Origin: Pseudoalteromonas peptidolytica | GTDB lineage: Bacteria > Pseudomonadota > Gammaproteobacteria > Enterobacterales > Alteromonadaceae | Direction of reading: 5' to 3' | Length of the DNA stretch: 64,000 bases | Assembly: GCF_012641745.1 (NCBI RefSeq) | Contig: NZ_WEHZ01000008.1 | Location: forward strand, 1-64,000 | The notes under the pieces: model-generated | The model's database searches: none | The model's input: only the letters and a program-made list of their open reading frames with translations | What the model was told of the DNA's origin: nothing | In this document: piece after piece, positions 42,643 through 52,310 of the stretch | How the letters are laid out: the number at the start of each line of letters is the position of its first letter | How positions within the stretch are numbered: position 1 is the stretch's first letter | Made by a program: the position numbers and the translations under genes

Positions 42643-42954
42643 AGTTGTCCCGTTGTTAAGTGGTTGAGCGCAAAAACTTCTTACGGATAATAGACTATAA
42701 AAACCAATTTTGCAGAAGATGGCATATATGGTCTAGTAATTAAAAAGCTGAGTTGAAAAGTGCGTTATCACACCTGACCCAGACATTTTATCAAGTTGTT
42801 ACAATAACATGCCGAAGGCTTTACCCCAAAGTCACCGAGATAAGCGGTCATAACGAACAGTAATCGCTGCTCAAGTAGTCATATTTTTGTGTCATTCTTG
42901 CTCAATAAGGTATCTATCACTATATTTTTATAATCGATGAAATGGTGTTGATTC
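42643..42954. other. Divergent promoter region, porin / chemotaxis receptor
   Basis: This 312-bp gap lies between divergent genes and must hold both promoters. I see no ORF, strong hairpin or recognisable operator in it. Confidence 0.3.
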
Positions 42955-44913
42955 ATGAATATATCGCAAAAGTTAAGACTATCGTTTGCAGTGGCAATCG
43001 CCCTGCCGTTACTGATTATCGCTGGGCTCATTATTAGTCAAACAAGGCAGCAGGGTATTGAGACTTTTTCAGAGCTAAGCGATAGAGAAGCGATCCAAGT
43101 CGATAATGGCATTCAGATGTTTTTTGATGAAATTGCAAAAAATGTTGATTATCTAGCTTCCCACCCTGATGTGTTAAGTGCCCGTCAAGGCGTACAAACG
43201 TATATGGACAAAACCAGTGCAAGCCGTCTCAACTCAATGGCTGGTAGTGAGAGTGAACGCGCAGCATATACCCTGTTTGAGCACTTTGGCAAAACCCATC
43301 CTGGCATTGCCTATATCTATATGGGTAATCAGCAAGGCGGGTATATTCAATGGCCGTTGGGACAAGTAAATGCCAATTACGATCCACGTCAGCGCCCATG
43401 GTTTAAAACAGGACAGGGCGGTAATGGCGATACTATCCGTACAAGTGCGTACTATTGGGCGCCAGATGATATGGTGATAGTGTCGACGGTGAAGGCCGTG
43501 AAAGCTAACGGCCAAAATGTTGTAGTGCAAGGCATGGATGTATCTTTGCAGGGATTAACCAAGATTATTCGTAATATTAAGCTCGGAGAAACGGGATACT
43601 TAATGCTGGTGGAGGATACCGGTAATGTCCTAGTTGATGCGAAGTTTTCGGAACACAGGTTTAAGAAATTAAATGACATCGCAAATGGCCGTTATCGCGA
43701 ATTGGCGCAAAATAATGACGGTCTATTTGAGTTGGAAATAGACGAAAAAGACTATTTTGCCAACATTTATACGTCGCCTAAGCTTGGCTGGAAATTTATT
43801 GGGTTAGTTGAAAAAAGTGAAGTAATGGCAGCATCAAACGCAATGACGCTTACCATTCTAATCTTGAGTGCCGTGCTGATTGCCATTTTTGTGGTGCTGG
43901 CCAATTACATTTCCAAGTTGATTTCAGCGCCTATTGTAGAGGTGAGTGATGGACTGACTGAAATATCGCAAGGGGGAGGTGATTTAACCCAACGTCTAGA
44001 TATAAAAACCAAAGACGAAACAGGTAAACTCGCAACTAGTTTTAATCAATTCCTAAATTTAATCACTGAATTAGTGGCACAAATAAATGAATGTGCGCAG
44101 CAAGTAAATGAAACATCAAAACAAACCGCGTCGCAGTCTGATCAGCTCACTGGGGCGACGAGTCAACAGCAACAAGCGTTGGAAATGGCTGCCACAGCCA
44201 TCAACCAAATGGCGGCTACGGCCAATGAAGTGGCGGCCAGTTGTGCAAATGCCGCAGAGCTGGCTGGTCAAACGCAACAAGCCTCTGAGCTTGGGCAAAG
44301 TGTGATTACAGAATCGGTAGAGAGTGTAGCCACTCTATCTGAAGTTATTAACAAGGCGACTTCAGATATTATGCAGCTTGATACTGAAAGCGAAAATATT
44401 ATGTCTATTTTAAGCGTGATACGAGGCATTGCTGAGCAAACTAACCTATTGGCGTTGAATGCTGCAATAGAAGCAGCGCGCGCAGGTGAGCACGGTAGGG
44501 GATTTGCTGTGGTTGCAGATGAAGTAAGAGCCTTGTCGCAACGTACTTCAGAGTCAACAGAAGAAATTGCATCACAGCTTGATAAGCTGCGAAAAATGAC
44601 TGAGTTGGTATCTGGGGAAATGAAGCGTAGTCTCACACGCACAGAAAAAACAGTGGAGTTGACTAACTCTGCACAGCAACAGTTTTCCGAGATCACTCAA
44701 GCAATTGTGAATATCAGTGATTTAAATACGCAAATTGCTACCGCAGCCGAAGAGCAACAGCATGTTGCAGAAGATATTAATCGCAACGTGGTAGAGATTA
44801 AAAATGCCGCAGATAGTGTGAGTGATATAGCGGTGAACACAAATGAAAACGGAGTGAGGCTGCATTCTTTATCTAGCGCATTGACCGATTTAGTTGGCAA
44901 ATTTAAGGTGTGA
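42955..44913 (+). CDS. Methyl-accepting chemotaxis protein (dCache-type sensor)
   Basis: The 652-aa receptor has an N-terminal membrane span (10-30) and a periplasmic sensor of about 265 residues with the Cache-like core '[35 protein letters not shown]'. A second span near 298-320 follows, then a HAMP domain and the signalling hairpin with '[38 protein letters not shown]'. dCache domains of this type often bind amino acids or other small ligands directly. No CheBR-docking pentapeptide is visible at the C-terminus ('VGKFKV'). Confidence 0.9.
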   Translation: MNISQKLRLSFAVAIALPLLIIAGLIISQTRQQGIETFSELSDREAIQVDNGIQMFFDEIAKNVDYLASHPDVLSARQGVQTYMDKTSASRLNSMAGSESERAAYTLFEHFGKTHPGIAYIYMGNQQGGYIQWPLGQVNANYDPRQRPWFKTGQGGNGDTIRTSAYYWAPDDMVIVSTVKAVKANGQNVVVQGMDVSLQGLTKIIRNIKLGETGYLMLVEDTGNVLVDAKFSEHRFKKLNDIANGRYRELAQNNDGLFELEIDEKDYFANIYTSPKLGWKFIGLVEKSEVMAASNAMTLTILILSAVLIAIFVVLANYISKLISAPIVEVSDGLTEISQGGGDLTQRLDIKTKDETGKLATSFNQFLNLITELVAQINECAQQVNETSKQTASQSDQLTGATSQQQQALEMAATAINQMAATANEVAASCANAAELAGQTQQASELGQSVITESVESVATLSEVINKATSDIMQLDTESENIMSILSVIRGIAEQTNLLALNAAIEAARAGEHGRGFAVVADEVRALSQRTSESTEEIASQLDKLRKMTELVSGEMKRSLTRTEKTVELTNSAQQQFSEITQAIVNISDLNTQIATAAEEQQHVAEDINRNVVEIKNAADSVSDIAVNTNENGVRLHSLSSALTDLVGKFKV

Positions 44914-45189
44914 TCCGCCATAGATTGAAACAGCATGAGTATGCTCACTCTTATCCAAACCTTAATGTGTATCGCTGAAAGTGGGGATGGGTGAGCTGAA
45001 TGGTTCTAATCGCCCATAGTAACCCGCTTTTACTATATTTTAAGGCTTTTCCCTGCGCTCAAAAAGTACCTGATAACGCAATATTTAATTATCAAGTAAT
45101 TGAATAAGTTTCAAAATGATTGATAACAGTTTACTCGCAGTATTTAAGTGGTAAGGTAAGCATATCATCGAGTTGACGTAGGAATTACC

Positions 45190-46041
45190 ATGGAACTATC
45201 ACCTTCTGTTTCGATTGAGCGCACAGAGTCAGGTCTGGAATATATCTGGGTTGACAGTGCACTGTGTCAGGCAAAGATTTTTTTACAAGGCGCACAGCTG
45301 ACGGAGTTTACACCAGCTGGAAAAGGCAACTTAATCTGGGTTTCTGAGGCTGAAGATTATCTCGAAGGAAAACCAATTCGTGGTGGTATTCCTATTTGTT
45401 GGCCTTGGTTTGGCGTGCATAGTCAGGCTGAGTGGCCTATCCATGGCGTCGCGCGTAAATTGGTCTGGCGTGCTGATAGTGTGATAGAAAACGACAACGA
45501 AATTATCGTAAAACTCACTTTGCCAATGACCTTGGTCGAAGCGCAATATTGGCCCCATCAATCAACGTTAGCAGTTGAATTTGTGCTTTCAGATAAACTG
45601 GCTGTGCGACTGACCAATACGAATACAGGTGATGTGCCTTTCACTCTGACACAAGCTTTACACACCTATTTTCCGACACCAGAGATTGGCAACACCACGG
45701 TGGATGGGTTACAAGGTGCTAAGTATATTGAGTTTGGTGAAGGCCCATATGAGCAAAATGAGATAGTGAGTTTTGCGCGCGAAACAGACATGGTTTATAC
45801 CCAAGCGGGCGCAGTACAAACGATTAATACCCCAGCTGGAATTATTGAAGTAAAACGTGAGCAATCTAGCTCTTGTGTATTGTGGAACCCCTGGATTGAG
45901 AAGTCACAACGCCTAAGTAATTTTAATGACGAGGAGTACCACAACATGCTGTGCTTGGAAGCTGCGAATGTTATGGACGATGCTGTACAGTTGGCACCTG
46001 GAGAAAGTCATACACTAGGCACGGTGCTGCGCTGGTTATAA
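45190..46041 (+). CDS. D-hexose-6-phosphate mutarotase (YeaD-like)
   Basis: The 283-aa protein is a galactose-mutarotase-fold enzyme of the YeaD group: 'PIRGGIPICWPWFG', 'WPIHGVARKLVWR', 'FTLTQALHTYF' and 'LWNPWIEKSQRLSNFNDEEYHNMLCLEAANV'. It interconverts alpha and beta anomers of glucose-6-phosphate-type sugars in the cytoplasm. The gene stands alone between the chemotaxis receptor and the sigma-54 regulator. Confidence 0.85.
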   Translation: MELSPSVSIERTESGLEYIWVDSALCQAKIFLQGAQLTEFTPAGKGNLIWVSEAEDYLEGKPIRGGIPICWPWFGVHSQAEWPIHGVARKLVWRADSVIENDNEIIVKLTLPMTLVEAQYWPHQSTLAVEFVLSDKLAVRLTNTNTGDVPFTLTQALHTYFPTPEIGNTTVDGLQGAKYIEFGEGPYEQNEIVSFARETDMVYTQAGAVQTINTPAGIIEVKREQSSSCVLWNPWIEKSQRLSNFNDEEYHNMLCLEAANVMDDAVQLAPGESHTLGTVLRWL

Positions 46042-46433
46042 CGCGTGTTTGTGTGTGCTTTACTTCTAAATCAAACACTAACGACATTAAATGTTGTTAT
46101 TTAGTACAAACTAAATAGCATAAGGATGTATAGGTCGTAGTGATAGTGGTGATGCCGACTAGGTTTCCTCGGTGAAAAGTAGCTCACTTAACTAAGCAAA
46201 TAACTGAGCAACCTGAATTCGGGATAATAACTTGAACTCTAGCAGCTGTTACCTCTTACTACAGCGTTAAATTTGTTTAGCTATTGACGCACAAATTTGC
46301 TTTGTATCAAGAAAGAACTGCGAGCTAGCGTGATATTACATCTTTTGAGCTCAGGTTCAGTAAATTGGCATAAATGAAATCTTTGCGGAGTAACTTCGCT
46401 CCGCAAAAGCAATAAAAGAATAAAAACTCTGCT
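46042..46433. other. Intergenic region with repeat remnant and hairpin
   Basis: No gene is visible in these 392 bases. Around 46201-46232 the sequence AGCAACCTGAATTCGGGATA matches, inverted and imperfectly, a stretch near 56541-56575, so it is probably part of the same dispersed repeat family. TTTGCGGAG (46382-46390) and CTCCGCAAA (46399-46407) form a perfect 9-bp hairpin with an 8-nt loop, ending 26 bases before the response-regulator start. It may be an attenuator or the terminator of an unseen transcript. Confidence 0.45.
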
Positions 46434-47783
46434 ATGGAAAATCCGACCATCTTGGTTATTGACGACAACGCTGAAGTTCGTCTAAGTGCTGCATTTTTTT
46501 TGGAAGATCAGGGTTTTAATGTAATTGAAGCCGACACACCTGAGCTTGCTAAAACACTCATTACTAAACACAAGATTGCCCTTGCGCTGTTAGATATGAA
46601 TTTTGCTCGCGATACCACCTCGGGAAATGAAGGTATTGCTTTTTTACAGTGGTTACAGTCACAGCACATTACGCTACCGGTGATCTGCATTACCGGTTGG
46701 GGGAATGTGACCTTGGCTGTATCTGCAATGCAGCTTGGTGCGTGTGACTTCATCGAAAAACCATGGGATAACCAGCAATTACTACAAGCAATACAACAAC
46801 AACTCACCATCACGGCAAAGCAAACGAATATCATGTCACAGGTGCCTACTACCTCAGAGTTCCAGTGGCAATCTAGCGTGATGCGCTCGCTGTATAAGCA
46901 GCTTGAAAAAGTTGCGAAAACACAGGCGCGAGTATTATTGACAGGACCTAGCGGAACTGGAAAAAGCCATTTAGCTCACTGGTTACATCAACACTCTGAG
47001 CGAGCTCAAAAACCTTGGGTGGAGGTTAACATGGGCGCTGTACCTGCATCTTTGTTTGAGAGTGAAATGTTTGGTCACAGTAAAGGTGCCTTTACTGATG
47101 CAAAACAGCATCGGGTAGGGCGCTTTACGATGGCACAAGGTGGAACATTATTTCTTGATGAAATAGTGACGATCCCACTACCGTTGCAAGCCAAATTGTT
47201 ACGCGTTTTAGAAAATGGCAGTTTTGAAGTCGTTGGAAGTAGTCAAACTCAACAAGCGGATTGCAGGCTCATTTGCGCAACTAATGCCAATCTTGAGCAG
47301 ATGGTTAGCGCCGGTGAGTTTAGAGAAGACTTATTTTACCGTATCAATACCATAGTGATTGAGGTGCCACCACTGGCTGAACGACATGGGGATATCGTAC
47401 CGTTGGCTGAATTTTTTATTGCCAAGTACAGCCAGCAATATGGTGAACCTGTAAGGCAATTAAGCGATGAAACTAAGGCGGCATTGGTAGAACATACTTG
47501 GCCGGGTAATATTCGAGAATTGAGTCACGTGATAGAGCGGGCAGTGTTGATGGCTGAAGGTGGTTATATTGCGCTAAGCGATTGCCAATTACGGTTTAAA
47601 CATGCGCCTTCAATCGTGCCGAGTGGTTCTGGACAGACTTTACAACAAGTCGAGCGCGATATGATAGAGCAAGCGATGCAGCGCGCTCAAGGAAACGTCG
47701 CCGTTGCGGCTAAAGCCTTAGGGTTAACTGCTTCTTCGCTTTATAGGCGGTTAGAAAAGTATGGCCTTAAAACTGCTAACTAG
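46434..47783 (+). CDS. Sigma-54-dependent response regulator (NtrC family)
   Basis: The 449-aa protein has a receiver domain ('ILVIDDNAEVRLSA', phospho-acceptor Asp in 'ALLDMNFARD', Lys in 'FIEKPWDN'). The AAA+ domain follows with Walker A 'GPSGTGKS', 'FDE'-type Walker B 'GTLFLDEI' and 'ESEMFGHSKGAFTDAKQ', then a Fis-type HTH ('VAVAAKALGLTASSLYRRLEKYGL'). The loop that contacts sigma-54 reads GAFTDA instead of GAFTGA; this variant also occurs in other members. The sensor kinase gene overlaps it by 23 bases. The ABC-export operon at 59397, preceded by a sigma-54-like promoter, is a plausible target. Confidence 0.9.
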   Translation: MENPTILVIDDNAEVRLSAAFFLEDQGFNVIEADTPELAKTLITKHKIALALLDMNFARDTTSGNEGIAFLQWLQSQHITLPVICITGWGNVTLAVSAMQLGACDFIEKPWDNQQLLQAIQQQLTITAKQTNIMSQVPTTSEFQWQSSVMRSLYKQLEKVAKTQARVLLTGPSGTGKSHLAHWLHQHSERAQKPWVEVNMGAVPASLFESEMFGHSKGAFTDAKQHRVGRFTMAQGGTLFLDEIVTIPLPLQAKLLRVLENGSFEVVGSSQTQQADCRLICATNANLEQMVSAGEFREDLFYRINTIVIEVPPLAERHGDIVPLAEFFIAKYSQQYGEPVRQLSDETKAALVEHTWPGNIRELSHVIERAVLMAEGGYIALSDCQLRFKHAPSIVPSGSGQTLQQVERDMIEQAMQRAQGNVAVAAKALGLTASSLYRRLEKYGLKTAN

Positions 47784-49032
47784 TGCCGAACAGCGGCTCA
47801 ACTGGTATTGCACCGTATTAACCCTAAGTTGCTCGATACTTGTGCTGCTATTACTTATTCAGTCTCCATTACACATCGTATGGGTCGGGGTGATAGTATC
47901 GAGTGTCTTTATCTTGTTAAGCGCTTTACAACTGCGGGTGTTATCCCATTGTCGGCGTATTATCACACGTGCCAATTGGCAGCTAGAAGCCATCGCACAG
48001 AGCGACTTTACTCAAACAATGAAGCCCCACTATAAAACAGGTGTGGTTGCTGAGTTTGAGCAACGGCTATTGGCACTAAGTACTCAGCTTCATACTCAAA
48101 AGCGTCGTTATCATAGCCAACAATTTATTATTTATCAGCTAATTGACAGCTTAAATACGCCCATTTTAATGTTTGATGATAACTTGAAATTGGCGTATGC
48201 CAATGGCGCTTTTTCGTCACTTTATCATCGTCCATGGCAAGAATGTAAAGGCGTAAATGTCACTCAATTTGGACTAATGCAGCAGGATGGGCATTGGCAG
48301 TTTCGAGATCCCACAAAACAGTCGCGATGGCAGCTACACAGCAGTGAATTTTTTCAAGAGGGTAAGCAGTTTTCTTTATTGGTGGCGTTAGATATTACCA
48401 AAGCTCTGCGTCAGCAAGAGCTGGCCGCATGGCAGCACCTGATCCGAGTTATCAGCCATGAAATCCATAATAGTTTGACACCGGTGAGCTCTTTAGCGCA
48501 AACGTTACTGGCTAAAGCACAGAATGATAGAGATAAACAGGCGCTGAGTGTGATCGGTCAGCGTTGCCAGCACCTACGGCAATTCGTTGGCCAATATGCA
48601 AAAGTCACACAAACGCCAGAGTTAACCCGAGAGCCGATCTCTGTGAAGATGTTGCTATCGTCGGTGGCAGCCTTGTTTGAGTCAACTGACATCGAAGTAA
48701 ATTGTACTGTGAGTAGCTTACAACTAGATAAAGCGCTGATTGAGCAAGTATTGATTAACCTAGTCAAAAATGCCATTGAGGCATGCACAACAGAGGCACA
48801 ATTAACGTTAAAAGCGTATTACCAGCAGCAACAGGCCGTTATTGAAGTGCTTGATAATGGTCCTGGTTTTGCTAATTTGGATAATATTCTTACACCATTT
48901 TATTCGACCAAAGCTGCTGGCCAAGGCATTGGATTGACTTTTAGCCGTAATATAGTGGAGCTACATGATGGACAACTGGTGTGTGAAAATACAGAGACAG
49001 GTGGACAAGTAAAAATGATCTTTTCTATTTGA
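47761..49032 (+). CDS. NtrY-like sensor histidine kinase
   Basis: The 423-aa kinase has two membrane spans close together (about 18-35 and 38-60) and no large periplasmic domain. A PAS-like region lies at about 125-215 ('INSLNTPILMFDDNLKLAYANGAF' type). The H-box is 'VISHEIHNSLTPVSSL', like the NtrY form 'SHEIKNPLTP', and the ATPase boxes are 'NLVKNAIEA', 'DNGPGF' and 'GQGIGLTFS'. It overlaps the sigma-54 regulator gene and should be its partner. Confidence 0.9.
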   Translation: MALKLLTSAEQRLNWYCTVLTLSCSILVLLLLIQSPLHIVWVGVIVSSVFILLSALQLRVLSHCRRIITRANWQLEAIAQSDFTQTMKPHYKTGVVAEFEQRLLALSTQLHTQKRRYHSQQFIIYQLIDSLNTPILMFDDNLKLAYANGAFSSLYHRPWQECKGVNVTQFGLMQQDGHWQFRDPTKQSRWQLHSSEFFQEGKQFSLLVALDITKALRQQELAAWQHLIRVISHEIHNSLTPVSSLAQTLLAKAQNDRDKQALSVIGQRCQHLRQFVGQYAKVTQTPELTREPISVKMLLSSVAALFESTDIEVNCTVSSLQLDKALIEQVLINLVKNAIEACTTEAQLTLKAYYQQQQAVIEVLDNGPGFANLDNILTPFYSTKAAGQGIGLTFSRNIVELHDGQLVCENTETGGQVKMIFSI

Positions 49033-49093
49033 TAATAGTTATCATTAGCATATAATAAATGTTGTCTTCGAAATCTCAGCAAGGAGCTTTTAT

Positions 49094-49330
49094 ATGCTAT
49101 TCACCTACCTATTGGCTTGTGCATTTATGTTTGTCGCGAATAGCTACTCCAAGTCCTGTCAACCTCAAGGGCAAACCAAAGCGAAATGTGCGGTGCTGTT
49201 AAGCGCAACTTTGATTGCGGCTGCAAAGTGGCAAGCTGGGCTAAGTACGACAGTGATATTTTTTGTATTTGCGGTTTCTCTGGGTGTACTCAGCCTGTTT
49301 ATAACGCTGGCACAGCCACAGCAACAATAA
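49094..49330 (+). CDS. Small two-span membrane protein, unknown function
   Basis: The 78-aa protein has a hydrophobic N-terminus (1-16), a central segment and a clear span at about 50-72 ('TVIFFVFAVSLGVLSLFITLA'). AAGGAG lies nine bases before the ATG, so translation is likely. I do not recognise a family. It is 61 bases downstream of the kinase gene and may share its transcript. Confidence 0.55.
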   Translation: MLFTYLLACAFMFVANSYSKSCQPQGQTKAKCAVLLSATLIAAAKWQAGLSTTVIFFVFAVSLGVLSLFITLAQPQQQ

Positions 49331-49421
49331 CGAAACTTAACGACTAACAAGTATAAAAATCACACTTTTTCTCTCAATATCTTGATAAGCTAGTCATAAT
49401 CTAAGCGTTTTAGGACAGGTT

Positions 49422-52232
49422 ATGCGTGCTCTACTCGTCGTATTAGTCGCTGTGGCAAATTTTGGTGCACAGGCTCAATGGCTAACCATTAAAACTGATA
49501 ATTTTAATGTCCACTATCCCCGTTCATTGCAACACTGGGCCTATTCAGCGGCAAATGAACTAGAAATTGTAAGAGAGAAAGTGCTAGCCCAGCAAGGGAG
49601 GGCATTGGATGAGCGCGCTGATGTAGTGATCTATGACCCTCATAATGCGGCAAATGGCTTTGCGTTACCTAGCACAGATAAACCAATGATGGCACTGCTG
49701 GCAACGCCTCCCCAATCCGATTCCTTTATCGCAAACAACACGAGCTGGCAACAGCTTTTGATTTTGCATGAATATATCCATTTGGTACACCTTTCTCAGT
49801 CGAGCCGCAGCCTGTGGCGTCAGCAGCTGCGTGATTGGCACGATATTACTGACTTGCTGGATGCAGTACTACCACGCTGGGTGAGTGAAGGGTATGCCAC
49901 TTTGTTGGAGTCAAGATTGACGGGTCGTGGACGGCTGTACGACAACTACAGTGAAAGCGTTGTGCGCTACTATGCGCAGCAGGGCGCATTGCCGACTTAT
50001 GGTGCGTTAAACAATGGTGATAAATCTTATCTTTCTAATTCTATGGCGTATTTAGTGGGTGTACGTTTTTTAGCATGGTTGGAAGATAATTATGGTGCGC
50101 AGACTCTCGATGCGGTATGGACAAGAGTGCAAGCGCTTGAGTCTCGTAATTTTGAAACTGCTTTTCGAGGCGCGTTTGGAAAATCTGCCAATCAGTTATA
50201 TCGACGCTTTGTTGTTGAGTACAGTTATCAAGCTATGCAGCAAGAATTGGCACTGCCACCAACAGCAAGCCAGTTGTGGCAGACGTTTTCATTTGATGCC
50301 AGAGATATTGTGTTTTCGCCGGATCGAAGACGGTTCTTAGTGGTAGAGCAAGACCATAACCGTCGAGTGACACTAGGGATTTATGAAGCTAAAGACAATG
50401 ACGAAGCTGCTGAGCAATTCAACATGCGCAATCAAGCCATCTTGGCTGCTGATCCAGAAGACGTACCGGATATTAAACCGGAAGTCTTTCCAAAAAAGCG
50501 TCTTGCACAATTTAATTCTCATAACTTTGGTGGGATCTATCACCCACAATGGCTCAATGATAAGCACATTTATTTTGTCGCAAAAACACCAACTTCAGAG
50601 CATACCTTCGTCAATGATTTGTTCTTGTGGCAAAGTGATACAGGTGTATTAAAGCAGCTAACCCGTGGTACTGGTATTCGCCGTTTTAGTATTATTGATG
50701 CGAATACTATCATCGCTGAGGTATCGCGTCAGGGCTATTCTCAATTAATGAAAATAGCGCTGGATTCTGGCGAGCTGACTCCGATCACTACAGCAAAACT
50801 TGGTGATGTCTATGATTTCCCTGTATTAGTTGAAAGTAACTCGACATTAGCCTATTTGCGCGTGTCTCCAAATAAACGTTGGCAGCTGGTAGTTGAAGAT
50901 CTTACAGGCAATTTAATTGATATTGTCTATCTACCAAAGCAGCACCAATATCTAACGGCATTACATTGGTCAGGCGATGAACATAAACTCTATTTCATCT
51001 CAGGGCTTGAAGGTCATATGAAAGTGATGCGTTATGATTTGTCGAGCCGCAAACTTGAAACCTTACCGAAAAACGCAAAGCCACTCAAGCAAGTATTGGT
51101 ACACTCTCAAAAGGTATTTGTTAGTTATGCGGCTCCTGATGGCGTCAAATTGGCGCAAATTGTTTCACCGCGTTGGCAAGTCGTTCGGGTATCGGAGCCC
51201 GTCGATAATGCTGAGCGAAAAGCGCAGCATAAACATCAACTACCACCTGCGAAAATAGATCAAACAGCACACGAGGCCGTGGCGTATTCGGCATCTGAAC
51301 AGTCTTACTCCATTGCTTTATCCGGTGCACTACACAGCGCTGCCTTTGACAGTGTTGGCGTGGCATTAAAAGGACAAGATGTGTTGAGGCAGCTTTCATG
51401 GCAGTTGGGGATTGAGAAAAGCATTAATAATGGAGCGTTATTGGGAGGGTTTGCTCAGCTTGAATACCTTCAACATAATTGGAAAACAACGCTAGATGCG
51501 GGGTATCAAGATCTCGCACCGGATAAGCAATCCAATGCAATATTAGGAAAGGGGAATGAAGCTCGCTTTAAGCAATTTGCGCTCACATCTAGCTATCGTT
51601 TTGGTGACATACTCAATAATGTAACGCCTGAATTTGGTGTAATTCGGATACAACAGGGTGACACTGTTTGGAACGGCAGCCGCTATGGGGCAAACGGCAA
51701 TTTGGTTTGGGATGCACAGCAACACGGTACTGCGCTGCATGTATCTGCTAGTCAATGGTTGGGAGAGCTAAATGGCTTTGATTACCAAGTAAACTTATTC
51801 GCAAAAGCGTGGCATATTCCTTTCTATGCTTCGGTTGATAGTCGTTATAGTAATAGTCTCCCTATTTCACTTGGCGGTGGTCAGTTGACAAGTACCTCAG
51901 TTAGTAACGGTTTGAACGCCATAAGTGAGCCAATGTTACCTTATTTGTTTGCCACAGGTAGTCGCTATTTGGGTTACGAATTTGCGACCTCATGGCAGCA
52001 AGGTAGACCTAAATTATTCTATAAGCAGCATCAAGTTGATAGTAGCGTTATTGGGCAAAGCTACGGGATAAAAATGCAATCATCATTATCAAAAACCGTG
52101 TTAGGCAGAGCCGCAAATTTTGCCCCTGCGGGTTTAACCGATCTGTATTTTAGTGCTGGTATTGGTCGCGTAGAAGGGCATAACATGGCAAATGAAAACC
52201 GAGTTTGGCTCGGAGTTTGGTACGAGTTGTAG
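49422..52232 (+). CDS. Peptidase-MA-like protein with WD40-like and C-terminal barrel regions
   Basis: The 936-aa protein has a signal peptide (1-18, 'NFGAQAQ'), then a gluzincin-type domain with 'ILHEYIHLVHL' (HExxH) and the third ligand in 'WVSEGYATLLES' (Glu, about 40 residues on). This is followed by a beta-propeller-like part (about 290-600, with 'FSPDRRRFLVVE', 'YHPQWLNDKHIYFV') and a C-terminal region that looks like an outer-membrane barrel, ending 'ENRVWLGVWYEL'. The ensemble fits a surface or periplasmic metallopeptidase. The substrate is unknown. Confidence 0.7.
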   Translation: MRALLVVLVAVANFGAQAQWLTIKTDNFNVHYPRSLQHWAYSAANELEIVREKVLAQQGRALDERADVVIYDPHNAANGFALPSTDKPMMALLATPPQSDSFIANNTSWQQLLILHEYIHLVHLSQSSRSLWRQQLRDWHDITDLLDAVLPRWVSEGYATLLESRLTGRGRLYDNYSESVVRYYAQQGALPTYGALNNGDKSYLSNSMAYLVGVRFLAWLEDNYGAQTLDAVWTRVQALESRNFETAFRGAFGKSANQLYRRFVVEYSYQAMQQELALPPTASQLWQTFSFDARDIVFSPDRRRFLVVEQDHNRRVTLGIYEAKDNDEAAEQFNMRNQAILAADPEDVPDIKPEVFPKKRLAQFNSHNFGGIYHPQWLNDKHIYFVAKTPTSEHTFVNDLFLWQSDTGVLKQLTRGTGIRRFSIIDANTIIAEVSRQGYSQLMKIALDSGELTPITTAKLGDVYDFPVLVESNSTLAYLRVSPNKRWQLVVEDLTGNLIDIVYLPKQHQYLTALHWSGDEHKLYFISGLEGHMKVMRYDLSSRKLETLPKNAKPLKQVLVHSQKVFVSYAAPDGVKLAQIVSPRWQVVRVSEPVDNAERKAQHKHQLPPAKIDQTAHEAVAYSASEQSYSIALSGALHSAAFDSVGVALKGQDVLRQLSWQLGIEKSINNGALLGGFAQLEYLQHNWKTTLDAGYQDLAPDKQSNAILGKGNEARFKQFALTSSYRFGDILNNVTPEFGVIRIQQGDTVWNGSRYGANGNLVWDAQQHGTALHVSASQWLGELNGFDYQVNLFAKAWHIPFYASVDSRYSNSLPISLGGGQLTSTSVSNGLNAISEPMLPYLFATGSRYLGYEFATSWQQGRPKLFYKQHQVDSSVIGQSYGIKMQSSLSKTVLGRAANFAPAGLTDLYFSAGIGRVEGHNMANENRVWLGVWYEL

Positions 52233-52234
52233 TC

Positions 52235-52258
52235 AAAAAAGCGGGGGCAAACCCCGCT
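52235..52258 (-). terminator. Rho-independent terminator for the 52311-54122 gene
   Basis: On the minus strand AGCGGGG-TTTGC-CCCCGCT is followed by TTTTTT (52235-52240 read as A on plus): a 7-bp GC-rich stem with a T-run. It lies between convergent genes and can also act, more weakly, on the plus strand. Confidence 0.8.
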
Positions 52259-52310
52259 CTATGTGCTTTACACTGCAATTTATACCAGTTTACTATTGTA
52301 ACTAACGGTA

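Noticed and set aside
51145-51399. Minus-strand frames inside the 936-aa peptidase-MA-like gene
   Set aside because: Shadow frames with no motifs; the plus-strand gene is continuous and has domain support.
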